Assembly: GCA_009698615.1 (NCBI GenBank) | Contig: WLPU01000007.1 | Coordinates: 1-64,000, forward strand | DNA from: Actinomycetota bacterium | GTDB lineage: Bacteria > Actinomycetota > Actinomycetes > Nanopelagicales > Nanopelagicaceae | Direction: 5' to 3' | Length of the DNA: 64,000 bases | Shown here: positions 8,980-16,539 of the stretch, piece by piece | Layout of the letters: every line of letters starts with the position of its first letter | How positions within the stretch are numbered: the first letter of the stretch is position 1 | The notes under the pieces: model-generated | Seen by the model: only the letters and a program-made list of their open reading frames with translations | What the model was told of the DNA's origin: nothing | The model's database searches: none | Translations under genes and position numbers: made by a program

Positions 8980-9945
8980 TTAGTCAGATCCCTTTTCAAA
9001 AGTAATTCGTGGATCTATCGCTACGTACAGCAAATCGATAATAAAGTTTGCGAATATAATCCAAACTGCGACCACCAGAACGATTCCTTGGATAAGTGGA
9101 ATATCACTATTTTTGATTGATGAGACAAGTAAGCCTCCAAGCCCTGGTAATCCAAATACTGACTCCACAAAGACCGTGCCAGTTAATAACCCTACAAAGA
9201 CAAGACCTGAAGCAGTTACTATCGGAATCAATGCATTGCGGAGCGCGTAGCGAATAACAATTCGTACTTTAGACAAACCCCTGGCTAGCGCGAACATGTA
9301 GTGATCACTTTTGATTTCTTGCAGCATGGCTGCGCGAGTTAATTTAGTAATAAAGGCGAGAGGCCCAATTGAAACAACTGAAATCGGCAAAATCAGATGC
9401 CAGAAGTAATCCTTAAAACCACCACGCCCTGTTCCAAATATTGGAAAAAGTTGAAGCTTTAAGGCAAGCACGTAAAGGGCGAGAATTGCAACTACGAAAG
9501 CTGGAGAACTACTCATCAATGTGGTTGCCCCAACCGTGAGTCGATCAATCTTACGACCTCTATGTAAGGCTGCTAAGGTTCCGGCCAAAATACCGAATCC
9601 AACAGAAATTAGAAAAGCTGGAATCGTTATTGATAATGTCAATGGAATCCGAGACTTCAACTCACTCGATACTGGCATGCTACTGAATATAGATGTACCT
9701 AAATCTCCGTGGGCTACACCGCTAATCCAATAATAATATTGCATATAAATAGGACTATTAAGGTGGAATTTCTCTCGTAAGTTATTTACTGTTTCGGTAT
9801 TGGTTGGTTTCTCACCAATTAAAGCACCAACAGGACCCCCATGAACTAAATTGAGAAGAAGGAAGACTACGACAGTCACACCTAATGCGAGTGGAAGAAG
9901 AAAAGCTAAGCGCTTTATGATGTAAGAATACATACTTCTATTCAT
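8980..9945 (-). CDS. Oligopeptide ABC transporter permease, DppB type
   Basis: A 321-residue permease with the DppB/OppB layout: an N-terminal membrane segment after YIIKRLAF, a periplasmic loop with the LNLVHGGPVG and LREKFHLNSPIYMQYYYW motifs characteristic of this subfamily, then five further membrane segments and an EAA loop around ARGLSKVRIVIRYALRNAL. It overlaps the end of the S9 peptidase gene by four bases and is two bases from dppC. It is the partner of DppC in the peptide channel. Confidence 0.92.
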   Translation of the reverse strand: MNRSMYSYIIKRLAFLLPLALGVTVVVFLLLNLVHGGPVGALIGEKPTNTETVNNLREKFHLNSPIYMQYYYWISGVAHGDLGTSIFSSMPVSSELKSRIPLTLSITIPAFLISVGFGILAGTLAALHRGRKIDRLTVGATTLMSSSPAFVVAILALYVLALKLQLFPIFGTGRGGFKDYFWHLILPISVVSIGPLAFITKLTRAAMLQEIKSDHYMFALARGLSKVRIVIRYALRNALIPIVTASGLVFVGLLTGTVFVESVFGLPGLGGLLVSSIKNSDIPLIQGIVLVVAVWIIFANFIIDLLYVAIDPRITFEKGSD

Positions 9946-11894
9946 ACGTTTACCGTATCTGAATGCTTATCCAGCCAACTCAGGATCTGAACCCAACATT
10001 CTGATTTAGCCAAAGATCCATGCAGCCCATGTCCTTCACCCGGAAAAATTATTAGTTCGCTAGACACTCCTTTATCAATGAGCGCTCTGTAAAATTCTTC
10101 TGCTTGACTTACTGGGCAACATCGATCTTCTTTCCCGTGTAAAATTAACGTGGGTGCGCTTGAACTTGAAACTCGCATAAGCGGTGAACGCATTAAATAC
10201 TCATGCGAATTTGCAAGGGTTGGAGCACCCTTCATTAACTTGTCATAAAATGCTGGATTATTGCTACCAAATCGAGCGCTAAGTAGATTTGGATGCCCGT
10301 ACATAACGACTGCGCATCGAATTTGATCCGTCATAGTTGCGGCACATGCCGCCAAATACCCACCATAACTTCCACCTACTACGCTAACTTTGGACTCATC
10401 GATCGCTATATATTTTGCACACTCTGCTATTCCAAGAATTATGTCTGCAACTTCTGCCCCACTCGCGTCACCTAGATTGGCACGAGCAAACTCTTGTCCA
10501 CGACCAACGCTACCTCGCGGATTTGGTAGGAGCACTGCATAGCCCTCGCTTAAAAGAAGCAAAACTTCGGGGCGCAAGCTGTATGTCCATAAACTAGCAG
10601 GACCCCCATGAATGTATATGACTAACGGAGAAAGTTGGGTACGAGAATTCGGATCGTAAACCAATAATCCTTCAATCTTTCTGCCATCTGATGAGGACCA
10701 GCGCAATAAATCTGTTTTAAAGTTTGGAACCTTCTCTTGATTCTCTAAACCAAATTTAGAAATCCTTTTCCATTGGGTTAGCTTTGACCCGCTCGCGCCA
10801 ACAATTATTTCGGGCGATTCGAATTCGCGTGGGGCGCTTATAGACCAAATCGCCTGATCCAAAACAGTGTTTTCCGGACTTGATTGAAAGTTAGTGCTTG
10901 AGGCTTGTAAATCATCTAAATGCAACTCCCCAACCTCTCCGTCAATTTTAACCCATCCCCACGCACCGGAGAGATTCTGCCAACCTGTAAACCAGACACT
11001 ATCCCTCGAACGCCACCGAACCTTAGAAACATCGACACCAAATGATTTGATAGTTAGAACTTCTCCACTTGCAATTTCAATCACCTTAATTTCCCCGCAT
11101 ACCGTACCTCGATCGCTCGCCCATCCTTCCACTAGAGCAATCTGATTTTTGAGTGGATTTTTAGTTATGGAAGATATTTGCCAACTTGGTTTATAAAAAG
11201 TCTTTATATCGCCGCTATGACGATCGACAAACACGACGCTTGAGTCATACCAGCCAGACTCAGTTACATCGTTGGACCAGATTGCCGCAATAGAATTCTC
11301 ATCAAAATTTTCGAATTCCCAAATTGTGCCTTGCTTGGGTCCAAAGAAATATGGCTCTTTTGAGTCAAAATTGATTTCACACAAGTGCCGCTTCCCGGAA
11401 TCAATCCGCGTTGTGACTGGTAAATCAATATCTTCTAGTGAGGCGCTTCGCTGTGATCCCGAAGTGACGACGCTGTCTGAACCAGTTTCAGCCACCAGCG
11501 CCAAGATAGATAAATTCTCTGGCATCCAGAACAGGTCCTCGATAGATCCAGGAATCGTTGCAATTTCTTTGAAGTTGAAAAGTGGAGCGGAATAGATGCC
11601 AATGCTTGTGTATCCACTAGATACATGGCCTTGCATAGCAACAGCGAGTTGATCTCCACTCGGGGACCATCTTGGCAAAGAAATACTATGGTTTTCACTA
11701 AGACGAGATAATGGCGCTGGCATACTTTTCTTAAAACTTAGCCATACATTGGTTTCAGTTTCATTGCTGGACTTAATTGGTGATTTGACAGTAAACGCAG
11801 CGTATAGACCATCCTTCGACACATTGATATCACTGAGGAGATGTTGGTTTTGAATTTTCCGATTGAAAAAATCAAATCCGACATCACTTTTCAT
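9942..11894 (-). CDS. S9 family prolyl oligopeptidase/acylaminoacyl peptidase
   Basis: A 650-residue serine peptidase with an N-terminal beta-propeller (about residues 1-390) carrying repeated WSP/W-S-x-D blades, and a C-terminal alpha/beta-hydrolase domain. The nucleophile is the Ser of GGSYGG near residue 507, the Asp is in HGKEDRCCP near 588, and the His is in GEGHG near 621. No signal peptide is visible, so it should act in the cytoplasm on short peptides, consistent with a position between the peptide-binding protein and the permease genes. The start has AGAAAGG eight bases upstream. Exact specificity (prolyl, acylaminoacyl or dipeptidyl) cannot be read from the sequence. Confidence 0.88.
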   Translation of the reverse strand: MKSDVGFDFFNRKIQNQHLLSDINVSKDGLYAAFTVKSPIKSSNETETNVWLSFKKSMPAPLSRLSENHSISLPRWSPSGDQLAVAMQGHVSSGYTSIGIYSAPLFNFKEIATIPGSIEDLFWMPENLSILALVAETGSDSVVTSGSQRSASLEDIDLPVTTRIDSGKRHLCEINFDSKEPYFFGPKQGTIWEFENFDENSIAAIWSNDVTESGWYDSSVVFVDRHSGDIKTFYKPSWQISSITKNPLKNQIALVEGWASDRGTVCGEIKVIEIASGEVLTIKSFGVDVSKVRWRSRDSVWFTGWQNLSGAWGWVKIDGEVGELHLDDLQASSTNFQSSPENTVLDQAIWSISAPREFESPEIIVGASGSKLTQWKRISKFGLENQEKVPNFKTDLLRWSSSDGRKIEGLLVYDPNSRTQLSPLVIYIHGGPASLWTYSLRPEVLLLLSEGYAVLLPNPRGSVGRGQEFARANLGDASGAEVADIILGIAECAKYIAIDESKVSVVGGSYGGYLAACAATMTDQIRCAVVMYGHPNLLSARFGSNNPAFYDKLMKGAPTLANSHEYLMRSPLMRVSSSSAPTLILHGKEDRCCPVSQAEEFYRALIDKGVSSELIIFPGEGHGLHGSLAKSECWVQILSWLDKHSDTVNV

Positions 11895-11949
11895 AGATTA
11901 AACCTTTCTGCTAGCCGCTAAGAAATGGAGTATCGCATCATCGAATTAG

Positions 11950-11995
11950 TTGAAAAATGAATGCGCCGTCCTTTTCTTAGGACGGCGCATTCATT
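11950..11995 (-). terminator. Intrinsic terminator between binding protein and rest of operon
   Basis: A 16-bp perfect stem (11956-11971 with 11980-11995) with an 8-base loop is followed on the minus strand by a short T run. It lies just after the binding-protein gene and before the S9 peptidase gene, so most transcripts probably stop here and a minority read through. Confidence 0.88.
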
Positions 11996-12005
11996 CTTAA
12001 TCTAA

Positions 12006-13610
12006 TTAATTGGTTTTAATCAAATTAACCCACAGGCTTGTGTCAAAGAATGCTCCTGGGGCAATTGCGCTCCAAGAATCTTTAACAGCAATAGCACTGT
12101 CACCCCAAAGGATCGGGATAATCGGAATATCCTGTGCCGCCAGTGTCTGAGCTTCCAACACCAACTTAGCTCCAACCTTTACATCTTTAGCCTGTTGGGC
12201 TTTTTCGATGAGGGCATCAACTTTTGGATTACGGTAGTTAGATGAGTTGTTTCCATTTACAGCTGCTTGGCTGCTGTGGAAATACAAAAACGCCATCTGC
12301 GTTGGATCGGGTCCATCTGGCTTGTTTCCAATGATCTGAATACCAAGATTTGGCGCATGATCGAGGATAACTTGGAAGCGAGGTCCACCAGGCATTGAAT
12401 TCAGTTTCAAGGTAACGCCAATTTTGGCGAAATCTTGCACCAATACCTGTGAAATCTTCCCAATTGTCGCACTATCTGCTGGCACATTCATAGTTGTTTC
12501 AAATCCATTTGGTACTGAAGAAAGTGCTAATTCAGCCTTAGCTTTCTCGATACTAAATGGATAGGTTGCTATAGATGAGTAGCCAGCTTTAATTGTCGCG
12601 GCATCAAGAACTCCCTTGAATATGTTTGGATCATTGATCGTAGTTGACGGTCTACCTAGTCCAGGAGTCAGTCCAGTCACAATGGCACTTGAATTTGTCG
12701 CATAGTACAGAGCCCTGCGCACGTGAATGTCATCAAATGGCGCTTGTGTCATGTCTAGAGTGAGACCGCGGAAAACCAAATTTGAAACCGGAGTCACAGA
12801 AAAGACAGACTTCCACTGAAGGAATGATGCAGACGGCACGCTAAAAGTGCCGTCAATTTGCCCACCAATCATTGCGAGCTGAAGTGTCTGTGCATCAGGG
12901 ATTACTCGGAATGTAATTTGGTCAAATTGAGTTTTTGGTCCAGTGTAAAATTTATTCCGCACAAGAATCAATCTTGAATCAGGAGTGTATTCTTTTACTT
13001 TGTATGGACCGCTACCGATTGGCAAAACTTTTGGGGTGCCATAGTTGGCTAAGTTAGCCTCAACATGTGCTTTTTTCCAAACAAATCCCACCAAAGTGGC
13101 TGGTAAGTACTTCCACATACTGTCTGCTGTCTTCAGCTTCACAGTCATAACATCACCAGAGGATGTAATAGATTGTACATTTGACAGTAGTGCCGCTTCT
13201 TGTGATGCCACAGTTGGATCTAGATGCATTTTTAAGGAATAAACTACATCGGCAATTGTTAATAGGCTGCCATCAGAGAACTTGATGCCTTTTTTGATTG
13301 TGTATGCGTATTCTGTCTCGGATACTTTCTTCCAAGAAGAGGCAACTGATGGAACAATAGAACCATCTGGGTTTGTTGTGAGTATTTGTCCTTGTATTAA
13401 CGACATTACCTCGTTGCCAACGTCTGAATAATTCGTTGGAGCAAACAACGTACGTGGGCCGTACGCTAGTCCCCAATTTAGATTCTTGACGGTTGCTGCT
13501 GAGGCCGGCAAAGAAATTAAGACGAGCGGCACCGCTAATACGAAAACGCTCCCGAGTGCGGACATTCGGCGAAACATTTTTTTCGGTTTCCTAGATTTGA
13601 AATCCAACAT
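12006..13610 (-). CDS. Peptide ABC transporter substrate-binding protein (family 5)
   Basis: A 534-residue secreted solute receptor of the SBP_bac_5 (DppA/OppA) family. A basic N-terminus is followed by a hydrophobic core and a signal-peptidase site after LPASA (about residue 38); there is no lipobox Cys, so anchoring is unclear. The mature part has the family-typical TNPDGSIVPSVASSW region and ends with PIIPILWG. The ATG at 13610 has AGGAGG five bases upstream, better than the ATG at 13625. It is the first gene of the uptake operon. The strong terminator after it would raise its level relative to the permease, as is common for binding proteins. Confidence 0.92.
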   Translation of the reverse strand: MLDFKSRKPKKMFRRMSALGSVFVLAVPLVLISLPASAATVKNLNWGLAYGPRTLFAPTNYSDVGNEVMSLIQGQILTTNPDGSIVPSVASSWKKVSETEYAYTIKKGIKFSDGSLLTIADVVYSLKMHLDPTVASQEAALLSNVQSITSSGDVMTVKLKTADSMWKYLPATLVGFVWKKAHVEANLANYGTPKVLPIGSGPYKVKEYTPDSRLILVRNKFYTGPKTQFDQITFRVIPDAQTLQLAMIGGQIDGTFSVPSASFLQWKSVFSVTPVSNLVFRGLTLDMTQAPFDDIHVRRALYYATNSSAIVTGLTPGLGRPSTTINDPNIFKGVLDAATIKAGYSSIATYPFSIEKAKAELALSSVPNGFETTMNVPADSATIGKISQVLVQDFAKIGVTLKLNSMPGGPRFQVILDHAPNLGIQIIGNKPDGPDPTQMAFLYFHSSQAAVNGNNSSNYRNPKVDALIEKAQQAKDVKVGAKLVLEAQTLAAQDIPIIPILWGDSAIAVKDSWSAIAPGAFFDTSLWVNLIKTN

Positions 13611-13634
13611 GATTGCCTCCTCCATAGTAGATAG

Positions 13635-13649
13635 AGTCCCCTAGGGACT
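13635..13649. promoter_or_regulatory. Palindrome AGTCCC-CTA-GGGACT in the binding-protein leader
   Basis: A perfect 6-3-6 inverted repeat with a CTAG core lies 25 bases before the binding-protein start codon. It may be an operator or a small RNA hairpin. No regulator gene is visible nearby. Confidence 0.4.
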
Positions 13650-13717
13650 TCCCCGTTAAAAAATAGCGCGGCGGAAAATTATGGCCTCAATTCCTTTCTT
13701 TAAGTAGAAATGTTGGG

Positions 13718-13730
13718 TGCCAATTTGGCA
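13718..13730. promoter_or_regulatory. Perfect palindrome TGCCAA-T-TTGGCA, candidate operator
   Basis: A 13-base perfect inverted repeat (6-1-6) lies about 108 bases upstream of the binding-protein start in the divergent spacer. The shape is that of a dimeric repressor or activator site. The cognate regulator is not in the window. Confidence 0.45.
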
Positions 13731-13934
13731 GATTATCCGCAATGTGAGAGAGCTCAAGCATCGCTATGGAGTAGGTATCGACCTAAACCTGGCCAATCTG
13801 TACGAATTCAATTTCTAAATGCCATGGGCTAAAAAGCAAGATTGGGTACTGTGGAGCTCGAACTTGAATAGTTTCTCTGCTCACGCGACACATCGTAAAT
13901 TTAATTTCTGTGCCTCTCTATTTTAGCTAGCAGA

Positions 13935-13963
13935 TTGACAGCCAGTTAGACGATCGGGATAAT
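13935..13963 (+). promoter_or_regulatory. Sigma-70-type promoter for aconitase X genes
   Basis: TTGACA (13935-13940), 17-base spacing, then GATAAT (13958-13963). This is close to consensus and the best vegetative promoter in the window. Transcription would start near 13970, giving a leader of about 130 bases before the ATG at 14099. The CTCTAGAG palindrome (13974-13981) sits at the expected start site. Confidence 0.75.
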
Positions 13964-14098
13964 AATTTAACTACTCTAGAGCAATAAAAATGTAAGTTCA
14001 TGATTGGTGGATCTTGTCCTTATTATTAGATGGTTCAGCAAAGGTTCACTAAATTAAAGATATTTTGACCCAAAATACTCTAGGGAGTTAAAAGAGCC

Positions 14099-15376
14099 AT
14101 GCATGGACTAGTACTTACTGACTACGAGCAGGAAATGCTGAATGGTCAACATGGCGAAGCTGTAGCGATGTGCATGCGCTTAGTAGTTGGTGTTGCCCGC
14201 GCTAACCAAGCGCCACGCTTAGTAGAAATTGAGTCAGCCCATGCGGATGGTTGTCTTTATCACGGGATCGCTGGCCTTGAATACACCGAGAAGTTAGTCG
14301 AACTTGGTGCAAAAGTTAAAGTCAGAACCACGACAAATGTAAGTTCGCTCGATTTATTACACCCGAGTCTTATGAAAGCTGATGCACTGTTTTCGGCGAA
14401 TTCTCGACGCTTAATGGATGCCCACCTTGCGATTGGATGCGAAGCCACGTGGACATGTGCTCCTTACCAAACCGGACACCGCCCTGCATTTGGATCGCAA
14501 ATTGCTTGGGCCGAATCGAATGCAATTGTATTCGCTAATTCAGTTCTAGGTGCACGAACAGATCGTTACGGAGATTTCCTTGACATCGCCGCCGCCATTG
14601 TCGGCCGAGTGCCATTTTCCGGATTACATACCGACGCTGGCAGAAAAGCAGTGCTCGTCTTAGATTTTTCCGACATCTCCCGCGAATTGTTGGATGAAGA
14701 AAGCTCCTGGCCCTCTATTGGTGCGCTCTTAGGAGATATTGCCGGAAGCAAAGTAGTTGCATTGCTGGGGCTTCCTGGAAACCTTTCAGATGGAGGGCTG
14801 ACCGAAGATCGACTCAAAGGACTAGGCGCAACCGCAGCATCATCTGGTGGAGTCGGGCTTTTTCATGTTGTAGGCGTAACACCAGAAGCACCAACATTGG
14901 CTGCAGTCGTTGGCCCAAATGTTGCAACGATGAAAATAAGTACTGCACAACTACGAGCATCACGCGATCGACTCACCACAGCAGTAGGAGACGGGCTGGA
15001 TGCAGTAAGTCTTGGGACGCCACATTTCTCTCTAGCAGAATTCGCTGCTTTGACTAAAGAATTAGAAATCGGCACTAAGTTCGCGGAATCGATCGATTTC
15101 TATGTTTCAACGAGCCGCGGTGTTTTAAAGCGCGCCGAAGAATTAGGTTACGACAAAATACTCTTGAACGCGGGAGGTCGCATCGTGACCGACACCTGCA
15201 CTTACGTAACACCGATACTAAATCCGAATATTAAAACTGTGATGACTAACTCTGGTAAATGGGCTTGGTATGCCCCAGGCAATTTAGGTATCGACACAAT
15301 TTTAGGTTCCGTTAAAGAGTGTGTCGCTTCAGCAATTGCAGGAAAGTTGGTGCGCAATGACGCTCTCTGGCAATAA
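14099..15376 (+). CDS. Aconitase X catalytic (large) subunit
   Basis: A 425-residue protein matching the aconitase X catalytic domain (DUF521). Visible family traits are the N-terminal MLNGQHGEAVAMCMRLVVG motif, conserved Cys in the CEATWTCAPY region, the GRVPFSGLHT block, the HFSLAEF motif and a C-terminal TNSGKWAWYAPGNLG motif. Split two-subunit bacterial aconitase X enzymes have been assigned cis-3-hydroxy-L-proline dehydratase activity, while the archaeal relatives are phosphomevalonate dehydratases. The peptide-uptake neighbours favour the hydroxyproline role, but this is inference. The small subunit overlaps by 20 bases. AGGGAG lies about 11 bases before the start and AGAG closer. Expected to be cytoplasmic, with a metal or Fe-S centre. 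Confidence 0.85.
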   Translation: MHGLVLTDYEQEMLNGQHGEAVAMCMRLVVGVARANQAPRLVEIESAHADGCLYHGIAGLEYTEKLVELGAKVKVRTTTNVSSLDLLHPSLMKADALFSANSRRLMDAHLAIGCEATWTCAPYQTGHRPAFGSQIAWAESNAIVFANSVLGARTDRYGDFLDIAAAIVGRVPFSGLHTDAGRKAVLVLDFSDISRELLDEESSWPSIGALLGDIAGSKVVALLGLPGNLSDGGLTEDRLKGLGATAASSGGVGLFHVVGVTPEAPTLAAVVGPNVATMKISTAQLRASRDRLTTAVGDGLDAVSLGTPHFSLAEFAALTKELEIGTKFAESIDFYVSTSRGVLKRAEELGYDKILLNAGGRIVTDTCTYVTPILNPNIKTVMTNSGKWAWYAPGNLGIDTILGSVKECVASAIAGKLVRNDALWQ

Positions 15377-15791
15377 AATACTTACCGGCCGCGCTTTACA
15401 TCCAGGAGTCGGTACGGGTGAAGTTCTAGTTCTAGATCAACCAATATCATTTTGGGGCGGAGTTGACCATCACGGTGTAATTATCGATGTGCATCATCCG
15501 CAATGTGGCCAGAGCGTTGCCGGAAGAGTGCTAATCATGCATTCAGGCCGCGGATCAAGTTCAGCCACTGCCGTACTTGCTGAATTAATTCGAGCCAAAA
15601 AAGCACCAGCCGCGATGCTCTTTACGGAGTGCGACACAATTTTAGTAATCGGTGCGCTCGTTGCTGCTGAGCTATATGCAATATCTATTCCGATTGCGGA
15701 ATTATCACCAAGTGACTACTCAAAACTACCTACATCCGGTTGCGTAACGGTCAGCGCGTCAACCGAAACCCTAATCGCCACTATCTCTTAA
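15357..15791 (+). CDS. Aconitase X swivel (small) subunit
   Basis: A 144-residue protein of the DUF126/aconitase X swivel family. It begins with an ILTGRALHPGVGTGEVLVLD segment and carries the hallmark HSGRGSSSATAVLAEL loop near residues 61-76, whose Ser residues are conserved and implicated in catalysis. An in-frame start at 15321 would put most of the extra residues inside the large-subunit gene, so the ATG at 15357 is preferred. It forms the active enzyme with the preceding large subunit. The 3' end overlaps the convergent hydrolase gene by four bases. Confidence 0.88.
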   Translation: MTLSGNKILTGRALHPGVGTGEVLVLDQPISFWGGVDHHGVIIDVHHPQCGQSVAGRVLIMHSGRGSSSATAVLAELIRAKKAPAAMLFTECDTILVIGALVAAELYAISIPIAELSPSDYSKLPTSGCVTVSASTETLIATIS

Positions 15792-16498
15792 TACTCGGTC
15801 GGAAGTGGCAACTTAGTCGGTGCAACACGTTTAACAATCTCGCTAAGCACGCGGTAAACCGAGGGTTCGCCTACCCAGAGATGCTTTGCTTCAGCAACTT
15901 CAATGATTTCAATTTTACTTAATGGCGCAAATCTTTCTTTGGCTTGATCTGGAGGTAAGAATGAATCAAGTTCTGGAACGAGAGCAATCACTGGTCTTGG
16001 ATCAGTATTCCAATATTTTAGTTGCTCAACAGTAGTCCGCTGCAGTGGTGGGCTCAAAAGGATCAATCCTTGATGACGCGGATCCTTTGCATATTGCAAA
16101 GCGAGATCGGTACCAAACGACCAACCAACAACCCAGAGATTATTTAGTGCTAACTCATCGAAACAATAGTTCAGCAACGCCTCCACATCGTTGCCTTCTT
16201 CATCGCCATTGGTAAATGTTCCCTCACTTGTGCCCGCATCACTGGTTGTACCCCGAGTGTTAAAGCGCACGACAGAAATGCCCGCGAGGGCTGGCAATCG
16301 ATTCGCTGCCTTCTTATAAATATGGCTATCCATCATTCCGCCAGCACTTGGGTTTGGGTGTAGACACAAGATCGCACCCGTTCCACCAATTAGTGGGCGG
16401 GCAATTTCCCCCACAAGATTGACCCCATCTTTAGTTCTTACGCTAAAGGCGGTACGTAGGGAAGGTAGGACTGAGTTGGCTCGAATGATCTCTGACAC
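15788..16498 (-). CDS. Alpha/beta hydrolase, uncharacterised
   Basis: A 236-residue single-domain alpha/beta hydrolase. The nucleophile elbow is GWSFGTD near residue 125, an oxyanion-type HPNPSAGG turn lies at about 46-53, and a late His is in AEAKHLWVGE near 205. It resembles the YpfH/dienelactone-hydrolase-like or KANL3/Tex30 group. The substrate is unknown. The start is a GTG at 16498 with a leaderless-type -10 six bases upstream. It is divergent from the aldehyde dehydrogenase by 41 bases. Confidence 0.78.
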   Translation of the reverse strand: MSEIIRANSVLPSLRTAFSVRTKDGVNLVGEIARPLIGGTGAILCLHPNPSAGGMMDSHIYKKAANRLPALAGISVVRFNTRGTTSDAGTSEGTFTNGDEEGNDVEALLNYCFDELALNNLWVVGWSFGTDLALQYAKDPRHQGLILLSPPLQRTTVEQLKYWNTDPRPVIALVPELDSFLPPDQAKERFAPLSKIEIIEVAEAKHLWVGEPSVYRVLSEIVKRVAPTKLPLPTEY

Positions 16499-16504
16499 CT
16501 TACA

Positions 16505-16510
16505 AGTCTA
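16505..16510 (-). promoter_or_regulatory. -10 element, leaderless promoter of the hydrolase
   Basis: On the minus strand TAGACT is followed by six bases and the GTG start at 16498. An alternative is that AAGG just upstream acts as a ribosome site. Confidence 0.5.
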
Positions 16511-16527
16511 TCTACCCGCTGCTCCAT

Positions 16528-16533
16528 TACACT
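16528..16533 (+). promoter_or_regulatory. -10 element, leaderless promoter of the aldehyde dehydrogenase
   Basis: TACACT, six bases, then the ATG at 16540; there is no Shine-Dalgarno. It lies 17 bases from the opposing -10 of the hydrolase gene, so the two promoters would compete for polymerase. Confidence 0.6.
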
Positions 16534-16539
16534 TTTTTA

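Larger units (their letters stand above)
13611..14098. other. Divergent regulatory spacer, 488 bases
   Basis: No gene was found here. It separates the peptide-uptake operon from the aconitase X genes. It holds the promoter at 13935-13963, palindromes at 13635-13649, 13718-13730 and 13974-13981, and an ACTC-TAGG-GAGT repeat at 14077-14088 that overlaps the likely ribosome-binding region of aconitase X. No convincing consensus promoter was recognised for the minus-strand operon. Confidence 0.6.
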
